Assembly: GCA_030141605.1 (NCBI GenBank)
Contig: JAQGDQ010001513.1
Span: forward strand, 1 to 22,500
DNA length: 22,500 nt
Reading direction: 5' to 3'
Source: Tubiluchus corallicola
Taxonomy: Eukaryota; Priapulida; Priapulimorpha; Priapulimorphida; Tubiluchidae
Made by a program: the position numbers and the translations under genes. Within the stretch, counting starts at the first letter, position 1. Every line of letters starts with the position of its first letter. Shown in pieces: positions 1-10,700 of the stretch. The notes beneath the pieces are model-generated. The model saw only the letters and a program-made list of their open reading frames with translations, was not told where the DNA came from and did no database searches.

Positions 1-1334
1 TACAGACAGACGAGCAAACGCACAAATAAACACAGAATCAAATAGATGTACAGACAGACGAGCAAACGCACAAATGAACACAGAACGAAATAGATGTACA
101 GACAGACGAGCAAACGCACAAATGCACACAGAATCAAATAGATGTACAGACAGACGAGCAAACGCACAAAGGAACACAGAACCAAATAGATGTACAGACA
201 GACGAGCAAACGCACAAATAAACACAGAATCAAATAGATGTACAGACAGACGAGCAAACGCACAAATGAACACAGAATCAAATAGATGTACAGACAGACG
301 AGCAAACGCACAAATGCACACAGAATCAAATAGACGTACAGACAGACGAGCAAATGCACAAATGCACACAGAATCAAATAGATGTACAGACAGACGAGCA
401 AACGCACAAATAAACACAGAATCAAATAGATGTACAGACAGACGAGCAAACGCACAAATGAACACAGAATCAAATAGATGTACAGACAGACGAGCAAACG
501 CACAAATGCACACAGAATCAAATAGACGTACAGACAGACGAGCAAACGCACAAATGAACACAGAATCAAATAGATGTACAGACAGACGAGCAAACGCACA
601 AATAAACACAGAATCAAATAGACGTACAGACAGACGAGCAAACGCACAAATGAACACAGAATCAAATTGATGTGCAGACAGACGAGCAAACGCACAAATG
701 AACACAGAATCAAATAGACGTACAGTCAGACGAGCAAACGCACAAATAAACACAGAATCAAATAGACGTACAAACAGACGAGCAAACGCACAAATAAACA
801 CAGAATCAAATAGACGTACAAACAGACGAGCAAACGCACAAATAAACACAGAATCAAATAGACGTACAAACAGACGAGCAAACGCACAAATAAACACAGA
901 ATCAAATAGACGTACAGTCAGACGAGCAAACGCACAAATAAACACAGAATCAAATAAACGTACAGACAGACGAGCAAACGCACAAATAAACACAGAATGA
1001 AATAGACGTACAAACAGACGAGCAAACGCACAAATGAACACAGAATCAAATAGATGTGCAGACAGACGAGCAAACGCACAAATGCACACAGAATCAAATA
1101 GACGTACAGTCAGACGAGCAAACGCACAAATAAACACAGAATCAAATAAACGTACAGACAGACGAGCAAACGCACAAATAAACACAGAATGAAATAGACG
1201 TACAGACAGACGAGCTAACGTACAAATAAACACAGAATCAAATAGACGTACAGACAGACGAGCAAACGCACAAATGAACACAGAATCAAATAGACGTACA
1301 GACAGACGAGCAAACGCACAAATGAACACAGAAA
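1..1334. repeat. 48-bp satellite with 192-bp higher-order structure
   Basis: About 28 head-to-tail copies of a 48-bp unit that starts tacagacagacgagcaaacg, continuing off the left edge of the window. Copies differ at a few fixed sites: the word after cgcacaa is ataaac, atgaac, atgcac or aggaac, and the unit end is tagatg or tagacg. The ataaac variant recurs at 21, 213, 405 and 597, exactly 192 bp apart, so the array is built from four-unit blocks. A second 192-bp duplication links 911 and 1103. Because 48 is a multiple of three, long reading frames (for example 74-670) arise automatically; they are not evidence of a gene. The last unit breaks off at about 1334. Confidence 0.97.
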
Positions 1335-1641
1335 AGGATCAATGAACTCCATTGGATGACTTTGTTCAATTTTAGTTTTATTTCATTTTCAATCTGTCAT
1401 TCGTTTGGCAGTTTTAGTGCTACGCAAAAGGAGGATAGGCCTGTATTACTTCACGTCTTGTTAAACCATTATTCTAACTGGAACTCCATAAAACAATGCT
1501 GGTGACGTGAACAATCGCATATTTAATCAGAAACAATGGCCACAGTTTACGTCTTTGATGCGCTCAAGTTCCATTTCGCAAGAGTTAGTTTTTCAGTGTT
1601 TTTGTGACTGAATCAGCAAGTAATGCAGCAGCAGTGCAGAT
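1335..1641 (+). promoter_or_regulatory. putative promoter and 5' UTR of the REJ-like gene
   Basis: This is the only non-repeat sequence between the satellite and the first coding exon. Visible elements: a TATA-like ccataaaac at about 1487; CRE-like words tcacgt (1451), tgacgtga (1503-1510) and tacgtc (about 1548); a pyrimidine-rich stretch ending in cag at 1594-1596 that could be a 5' UTR or trans-splice acceptor; and an in-frame TAA at 1621-1623 upstream of the chosen ATG. Two upstream ATGs (1536 and 1623) open short ORFs. The transcription start cannot be placed from sequence alone. Confidence 0.4.
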
Positions 1642-1702
1642 ATGGAGAAATTTACGATCTTGTTGATTTTTTTCTCTTCATCGATGTTCCTCGTTAAATA
1701 CG
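1642..1702 (+). CDS. exon 1: start codon and signal peptide
   Basis: The ATG at 1642 has G at -3 and G at +4, a favourable context, and an in-frame TAA lies just upstream at 1621-1623. The 20 complete codons give a short charged start (MEK) and then a hydrophobic run ([13 protein letters not shown]), typical of a secretory signal peptide. The donor is G|GTAACA at 1703 (phase 1). The joined codon at the next exon gives Ala, followed by LTQGES, a plausible cleavage region. No homology is possible on so short an exon; support comes from its position, phase and hydrophobic character. Confidence 0.72.
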
Positions 1703-4700
1703 GTAACACTAGTTATTATTTATAATAATTATTAATAGATGTCATCATTGTTTCTTTCTGAAAAACTTAACTTGGTTTCTAACCGTTGTAAACTTTGATC
1801 AGATTTAATTTGGACTGTTTAGCAAAAAGACGTTTAAAATTTTAAATGTATTAAATCAAACGATAAAAAATCAAAACTCTAAAACTGATGACAAAGGACA
1901 CTGTTCTCTATAGTGCTCCTATTTTTGCATTATGAAAATATTGAAAAGCAAAGTCACGGTGATAAGAAATAAAGGCTTACTGGAACTGTGTATCACTAGG
2001 CATCACAATTTTAAAGCTTGCTTTCTAGTGAGCCAGGTTTGTACAGTATAAATAATTCTGTGAAACGTTGTTTCTGTCACTGAAGTGGCCTTTCCAGGGC
2101 GCACGCCTGGGCAAGGTGTATGGAGGTCCATATATCCCGTTGGGTCACTTGACCTCCTCCGCCCTCTAGCCGTTGGCTGCTTGTGCAGCTCCTCCGCCTA
2201 GTGTCGAGATACAGTGTGGGCATACCGCAAGCATTTTTATCGGTTATAGCGCCAATAGCTCGCTTTCACACCTAGCTCATTTAGTAAAACCAGTGTCGCC
2301 ACGAGGAGGCAGAGCGTAGGAGTTTGTCTGGCAGAGGTGGTAGAGTTGCACAAGCCTTTTGGAGCCACTTTGTAGGTCACTGGGAGCTCATCCCCAAGTG
2401 CCCAGCTCCGGCATTACCAAGACCTTTAGACACCATTCTAACGTAAACTTGCAATTACGCATAAGGGTGTAATCTTCGTGCTCAAATATTTTTTGCACTT
2501 GTGTGTTTGCTGTAATTTAGTAAAAGCCATAGTCTTGATGTATAAGAAAATACCAGACTGTGACTGCTAATGCTACTAATATGTGTACGTTTAGGCTAAG
2601 CAGTACTTTTCAGGAACCTGTTTCTGCCACTGACTCAAGTGCACACTGCAAACTTGTACAAACTGCTAAAAGGCCTCCAGAAAAGTCTGTTCTTTGGAAA
2701 TAGTTGGCTGTTTCGTTGAAAAACATCCATGCTTGCTGAGAGAAATTATCTACCGTTTAGTAGGTTTAAAGTTGAGTTGATTAACCCATAAGCAGGTGTC
2801 TACGGAGCTGTAGGAAAGAAATCAAATTGTCCAGTTCAATTCAACTGTAGGCACCAACGCTCAGAGACACTTAGATCGCAAAAAATAAATCGAAATCGTA
2901 CTATAAATGGTGAATGCTTTGCTCTTTTTAGGCAAGATACCTTCGTTTTTATTTACTGAAATTTTATTTTGAAATCATTATAATAAAGTCGATTAATAAT
3001 GTTTTGGTAATAATAACAATAATAATAGGCCTAATGTTTTATTCATAATGTCGCATATTTTGTATCACACGCTGCGTATGCTTTGAGGCACGAGACGTGC
3101 AGGGGGTGAAACGCGGAAAAAGCAACAGCTGGAGCACCAGGTAGTGGGTCCTTAATCCTGTACTGAAACAAACAGGGATAAAGGTACAGGTACACTTCGT
3201 CATATCAACTCCCACAATATTTTACTGACAAAATTACGAATGCCTATCAGGCACCGCTATTTGAAAACTGTTTGGTAAAAAAGTCTCAGTTTACAGTAAA
3301 AGTAGAAATTGTAAGATGATGAAGGTGCCAGTAATAGTGTGCAATAACTTCACCGTCTTTATTTTCAGCACTTACTCAAGGGGAGAGCTATCGCACAATT
3401 GGCTGCTACAATTCAAGCTTGTTTGACATACAGAAAGTCATGACTTTCACCTACACTTATTACTGTAAAAAACTTTGCATTGGAAGAATGACCACATTTC
3501 CACTACCAAGATACCTTTATATGGGCTATTCTCCTAGTCTAATTGTAGGCGGCGACCAGCGGTGCGTATGCAGTAACAGTAGCAATTTTTCACCCGAGAC
3601 CGTGAGTAGTCAGGCTTTTTGTGATCAAACATGTCCAAAAGATGTTAGTCACCCGGGTATAACAGAACCGTGTGGAGCGCAATTTGAAGCCTCGTATGGC
3701 AGCCTATATTGGGCAGGTTAGTGTATACCACAATCCATTCTGTAAGACATGCGCGAACTATTCACATTCTTATACTAGTTTCTGTTGTTATTTCAAATAT
3801 GAAATTGCACAAGCATTTGGTTCACGTTTACAGGTCAGTTTCTTTAAAATGCTGAGCAGAAAGAGTTTCATAAGAAAAATTAACTCGTATCTTTGAGGAT
3901 GTTTAAAACTCTCGCTTCATAATGTTCATTTTTTGCATGTGCAGAAAATATTATCATGTATGCTGATATGATATCTGATATATGTATATGCTGTCACTAT
4001 ACAGTTTACATTTTCTAAAGTTTTTTCAACAAACACGCAAAATGCTTGAAATGCATATAATCAGTGCACCAACCTGCTTAAAATAAGTCTGTGCTTCTAC
4101 GTACGTTAAGATGATTAAAATAGCTTTTGCTGCTGGACAAGATTACACTAAAGCATTGCAACTGCTTTTAACTTGGTCTTTTGTCTCATGGCACGTGCAA
4201 CTAATTAGATGCATGCGCCTAGCCAACTCCCTACTTTTTGTGCAGCTCCACCTACTGGACCAGTCAGGTCCTTGGGTGAGTTTACCAATCGGTGCCAAAA
4301 TTCACCTCAAACTTGCAAAAAAGACGGAAGCAGAGGACCATTGCTAGGTTTTCAAGTCAGCAGAGAACTGTTGTTAAGGGATGTCTAAAGATGGGGTAGA
4401 TTTCAATAGTACTTAATGCAAGCAGGTCATTTACCAAAGCAAAAGAAGAATTATGCAACAAAGGAAGTAATTTTTTTCAAATTCAAGGAAAATTCTGTGG
4501 GGATAATTTAAGCTACAAATTGTTAACACACTTAATTGATAGTTAATAAAACCAATCACATTAAATGGTTCAGAGTGTTGGTCCCCCTTCTCGTTTAATA
4601 GTAGCAAAATATAAACAAATTATGAAATTACAACTGAAAATATATACGATGATTTACTCATAGAATTACCTAATGTAAAGTTATGTAAGTTGGCTCTTGG

Positions 4701-5912
4701 CAACAATAAATTTTTGGTTAATCGTGCGACCGGGGGAGAGTTGGGTCGTTTCCCTATATACGTGGGCGTTATAATTAGGACAATAAAATACTGGCTTAAA
4801 TACTGAACTCTCCACAAAATACATTGATATACCAAACCTACAAAAGAAAATTAATTCTTCTAAACCAAAATACGGGATGTTGGTTACAATTTGCAAGAAA
4901 CATTTTACGTCATTTTGACTTTTCTCATATCTGGGAACAGTAAGGGGTCGATCAAACCAAATCTACATGCTTTAAAGGACAAGTTATAAAATTTACTGGA
5001 AGGAATGTGTTACTAAAGTAACAGGCAAAACAGGCGAAGCTAATAAACTACGAACCTAATTAAAAATTTAAGCAAGAATTTGAATCTGAGAAGTATCTTC
5101 TTTTGCACATAATCATGTACTAAGATCGAACTTTGTTAAACTGTGTATCAGTTCTCACAACTTGTATATAGATAAAGGCCTGCATTGTAACTGTTAGCAA
5201 GCAAAAATTGGATATGAAACGCATTTTGTACTTGACATTAAAAATTACTGTAATTTAATCTGTAGTTTGTAATGTGGGGAAACCGTGTTAAACAAGCTTA
5301 AATTATGTTCACTGATTAAATTTCACAAAATCGATCTACAGACTTCGCATGTCTATTAATTACTATTTTGTATTAGAAGTAGCATATACTACTACCAAAA
5401 ACGCTTAGTACTAAAAAAATGTTATGTCCCTCCTGGATATCGTATCACCGATATTCGATTGTTTTTGTATATTGATTCGATAATTCAGCCATATGTGTTT
5501 CAGGAAACAATACCTACGTTGGATGCTCTAATCTAGACAAATTTGGATTGATATTCGATTTTACATATGGTCCTCACCGTGGAATTAATTTTACTGACTT
5601 AGTCAACGTGTGCAAATCGAAATGTCCTGATTTCGTAGCGTATTTCACCAATAGGAGTGAAATATATTGTATGTGTGTTGAACAAAAGCCAGGGATTCAG
5701 TTAGAAGATCACCTAGAAAGAAGTGGTAAACTTTGTCCTGATAACTGCCCGACGAATGACGAAGGTATCAAGAAATGTGGAGAAGATATCGCAGGAAATT
5801 TCACCCAAGTTTATATTGATACTGGTATTTATTTTTATTTTTTTGTTTCAATTTTTGAGATAAATTACTGCGACAGGCAGATACCCAAATTCACAAGTGT
5901 GTGCACTACGGC

Positions 5913-5944
<32 letters not shown>

Positions 5945-6734
5945 CATCTTAATAATAAGTAGATGTTGTGACGTCAAGCCTTAAAGATGCATGAACAAAC
6001 CAAGAATTTTTACTTTTACCCGGAAATTTTTCTAATGGCAGAAATAGCCCATTTAACCATTAATTAATTAATTACTTGACTAATGGCTTAATGGACTATT
6101 TCTGCAAATCAATCGACCAGTTTCTAGGTGGAATTTCCTTGGCATTTCTGTGCAAAGACTAAGCAACTAAAGTGATTACTTAATTAATAAAATAAAACTT
6201 CAGCAATCAGTACACAAGCATTACACAGTTTGGCAATTTTTGCCTAGGTGTTCTCAGCTTTCGAACCCAAAAGTAATTTGCTTCTTAGTTAACACAGTGC
6301 CTATTTACCCTTTTCTTTAACTAACACAGTAAAATCAAATTCTTCATTCTCCTAGAAAGTCCTAGATTATGCCATACTTATGGCATTTTGTACTAAATGA
6401 GTATGAAAAAACAACTGAATGAGTATGGTCGTACTAGAAAAAAACTGAATGAGTGTGGTTCCCCAATGGCAAAAAACATATTAATGAGTATGGTCCCCCA
6501 ATGGCAAAAAACATATTAATGTGTGTTGTCCCCCAATGGATAAAACGACTGAATGAGTTTGTTTCCTCAATGAAAAAAACTACTAAATCATCATGACCCC
6601 ATTGGAAAAAATAACTGAATGGGCATGGTTCAAATTAAGAAAAACTGAATGAGTATGGAAATGGGAAAAAACAAAAGAACGAGCATGGTGCTAATGTTAA
6701 AGACTTTTGCAGATGTAAAACATGAGGAGAGATG

Positions 6735-6772
<38 letters not shown>

Positions 6773-6773
6773 C

Positions 6774-6816
<43 letters not shown>

Positions 6817-7002
6817 CAGGTGTGTGTGTGTGTGTTTGTGTGTGCGTGTGTGTGTTTGTGCGTGTGAGCTCTGCGTGTGTGCGTGCGTGCATGTGTGTGT
6901 TTATGCGTGTGTGTGCATGTGTGTGTTTGTGCGTGTGTGTGTGTTTGTGGGTGTGCATGTGTGTTTGTGCGCGTGGGTGTGCGTGTGAGCTCTGCGTGCA
7001 TG

Positions 7003-7051
<49 letters not shown>

Positions 7052-7697
7052 GTGCTTGTGTGTCTGTGCTCTGCATGCGTGTGCGCAAGTGTGTTCCTAT
7101 TATCCGTTTATCTGTCACCACTTTCCTTGGCTCTGGAGTAATCTGGCATGCTAGAATCACGTACAATGGTGGGCATCGTTAAACGTGAGAACATATTTGT
7201 TTTTCAATCAATTGGTGCGCAACTTGAATTTTTACAATTTTAAACGCCCTTGTGCAAATAACTGCACGGTGTAATGTGCCAATGCAGAGCAGCGAGACAA
7301 GTGTAGCTAGGCAATCGCAATACACACTAATAGGCAAATGAACGATTCATTAACAATGGTATCGCATTTAGCAACAGTTAGTAGCTAGGCAATCGTAGCT
7401 AGTAACACATTAATACATGATTTTAGCTTTTAGCATAAAAGTTTTTATACAAAGTTGTACTGTTTCTAACTATAAACTAGTAAGTGGTTTTAAACAGGCA
7501 AGCGTTTTGTTAGCACATGCGTACGAAAAAGGGGCCGTCGGTTTCTGCTAAATGCATTTTTTCGAGCAAAGGCCAAATAATGAATAAAATAAAACAATAC
7601 TTTTCATAAAAGGAAAAAATATTGAAATTTTTGTATGATGCCAAAGGAACCCCCCGAAATCTGGGCGTTTTTCATCATTGGGTAATTCCCGAATCAG

Positions 7698-7740
<43 letters not shown>

Positions 7741-10700
7741 CGTTGTTGTTCTTGCTGCTGCCACTGATATAAAAACATCTGCTTCACAAACACACTTAAC
7801 AACCTCCAAACATTTCACACTTTCGAGAATATACTTTTGGATTTCGTATTAAATAATGCAGATTATTCCAATTTAATTTTCATGCTTACTACTAATCGTT
7901 GCCACTGTCATTCCCAATAGAATATCTGGTAGCTTAAACATCTTTGGCCTAAGCCCAGAGATGTGTCTTTCTTAGTCACGCCTCATTGCTTGACATTTGC
8001 ACATCTTACGGGTGCAAAAACACGAAAAAACGTTATTCTCTTATTTTAAACACCTGAAGTTTCATCATTAGTGGATAGCTTTGAGGTAAACCCTCATTAT
8101 CCTTTTGATAATTCCCCAGTGGCCGCTCGATTTTCTCCATTAAGGTCTGTCTGAACTTCCCAGTTTGCTCTACATTTTTAAAGTGATTTAATATATTCTT
8201 CAGCATGAACGTACATAATTAACTTCAAGAAGACTTTCATACAATGATTAAGTAAATAAATAACGCCCAATAATTCTTGTTGTCATTACGGATGTCAATA
8301 TGATCTGACATAAAACAGTTTTTACCTGTCGCAGTGTTAGCAATTTGACAGACCTGCATATTTTTTCCGAATGACCAAGTTGTTTGTTCAAGGTGTTTGT
8401 TTTCTGCAGAGATTGTAAATTGTCCAATTGATTGCATTCATGGAAGTTGTGAATATGACGTAGACTTGGATTTTCGTTTTTACTGCAACTGCACACCTGG
8501 TTACACGGGAAAAAGTTGTGATAGAGGTTTGTATTGCATGGGTTTAAATAAAATTTAACATTGCAAGAACTTTATTGGATATAAAAAACATCGAACAGGG
8601 GAAACGACTGGTAAAAGTGATAATAACTGTGTTCGACTCTGTCAAAGTTTGAGGTAAGATTCTGTTTCTGTATCAGAAGCTGCTTTATGTTTGTTTTGAC
8701 AGGAGCTTTTGTTTTTTATTTACAGATAAAATTGCTTATTCAAAAGAATTAACCCTATGTGTATAAGTACAGTTGTGCTTGGCATTAAGAATTTCAGTGA
8801 AATAAACTTGTCACCATTTTTTTTGCTGAATTGTGGGTCAAGAGTCAATCAAATAATTGACAAAAAACACCATAAATTTTATCTCATCGACGCCTATGAT
8901 TTGATGTTGTACAACCTAGTGCTAGTTGACATTGGAAGCATTTGTATCAATAACATACATTTTCAGTTAAAATTCATGTTAGCCTATGAGCTTGTGGGCA
9001 AGTATCAAACAATGATTTACAGGAAGTGTGTTCTCATGCTTTGTTCATTTTTAACGCTGCACATTATTGATAAAGTGTAAAACCCGAAGATTCTGAGTTA
9101 ATTGACTGGCTTTAATTGGAATATCACTTATAACTTTAGAGAAGCTTCACAACAAGTAAACATATATACGATTTTATGCAATTACTGCACTTAGTACTAC
9201 ATTTGCTATTACAAAGCATTTCCCAAAATAACAAACTACGTTATAAGTAAAGAACCACATGTTGACTGTCAAACTGACACGTGTCAAATAGTCAAAGTAT
9301 GCAGAACCGAATAGCTCATATAAACTTTACGAAGTCGCCAGTATCACGTCATGTGATCAAACCAGTGTAGGACTATATGTAAGAAAACACGTAGGAATCC
9401 CTACAGATCGACATGTACAGAATGTTTATGAGCAACAAGAAATATTAAACAAATAAAATGTACTTACAGTGAAAGAAACGATTTGGAAGAAAGTAAAAGG
9501 ATAGTCAAAATATAAAAACATTATTATATAAAATGTATATAAAAATATGTAATTATATGAGAAACATAAAAATGTACTACAAAAGCTAGAATTGAACTTA
9601 TGACCTATGCATCGTGACAGCATTATTGCAGAAAGGAAATTAGTGTATCCTGAAACATTAATTAATATTGGTCCCCAATGTTTCAAGTCTAATTGTCCTG
9701 TGCCCCATTATCTCATGCCTAAGTTTACCATGCCATAATGTCGCATGCCCAAATTGTCTGTACTCAAATGCCCTGTTTCCGATATGCCACATGCCCTTTA
9801 GTCAGAACCAGCTAGTCTGATTTTATTTATTTTTCATTGTTAAGACTTTAATAACGAATGCGAATCAACTCCATGTCAAAATGGTGGAACATGTGAAGAC
9901 AAACTTGATGGTTACAATTGCACTTGTGCCGATGGATATAATGGAACTCATTGCGAACTGTCTGTTGGTAAGTGTGTTTTTTGTAACACTTGGACACTTA
10001 AACTTTTGTGACGTATTTTGCGTGTGCTTAGAATTGTTGCAAGACGCTATAATAACGTTTTGCTTTTTATCTGTGTTCGGCTGTGAGGTTACATTTGGGG
10101 TCGTTTAGGTGATAGTCATAAAGGTCAAGCTTTGTGCTGGACACTTGCAAACATCAATAGGCCAAGATTGACAGAATGTAAACTTTTTGATACGGCTTGC
10201 TTGGTTTCATATCATACTGCAAAAATAATAGAGCAAACACAAATAGAGACAATTTCAGTTTTTTAGTTGCTTGTAAATCTGTAATTTGTATATGTTTTCC
10301 ATAAGTTAAAAATTTGTCAGACAAATGTTCGTTGCAAAGTTTTCATATTGTTCAACTTACTGACGTAATACTGACGTTTCTATCAGAAACCATCATAGTC
10401 ATTCTGAAACTGGACACACATTGGAATGAATAATAAGTAGTAATTAGGGGCAAATATCTAATGTTCGAATCGAATTCTAGCTAGTTTATCAAGTTCAAAT
10501 TGAATTTGAATCTAAAATTCCAGATTTGAGTAATTCAGCACTCCAAAAACAAACATAGGCTTTTATTATTGAACCGTTTGAAATATCATGCAGTTAGCAA
10601 AATTTAGCTGCGATTTCTGCACACAAGTTTAAAACAAATTATTATAGTCTTACTGCAGAACAAAACCGAGGAGTGCGCATGATCTTTGTAAGACTATTTA

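Larger units (their letters stand above)
5825..8409 (+). other. intron 3
   Basis: 2585 bp, the longest intron, GTATTT...tgcag. It holds two GTT microsatellites, a long hairpin, a degenerate minisatellite and a TG tract, each listed separately. A 15-bp word, gtagctaggcaatcg, occurs at 7303 and 7381. Confidence 0.7.

Noticed and set aside
74-1000. Open frames of 198 and 100 codons in the satellite
   Set aside because: They arise from a 48-bp repeat with a length divisible by three; copies with stops (about 668, 997) show no frame protection.
1-1334. CRISPR-like array of regular repeats
   Set aside because: Whole units repeat with no unique spacers and the context is a eukaryotic genome.
4111-4347. 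78-codon plus-strand frame in intron 2
   Set aside because: No recognisable motif, no flanking splice sites in phase, and of a length expected by chance.
5825-5952. Read-through extension of exon 3
   Set aside because: Low-complexity tail encoded by T-rich sequence and GTT repeat; the donor at 5825 keeps phase with exon 4.
6630-7182. Frames rich in Cys/Val (+) and His/Thr (-)
   Set aside because: Pure products of the TG/CA tract.
7548-7852. Poly-Gln (-) and poly-Val (+) frames
   Set aside because: Translation of the GTT microsatellite; no supporting exon signals.
8757-9080. 107-codon plus-strand frame in intron 4
   Set aside because: Hydrophobic, AT-driven residues with no known domain; an acceptor-like tttacag at about 8725 leads to a stop.
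9580-9630. tRNA-like word (gaattgaacttatgacc) suggesting a minus-strand tRNA or SINE
   Set aside because: Box A, acceptor stem and T-stem pairing could not be found.
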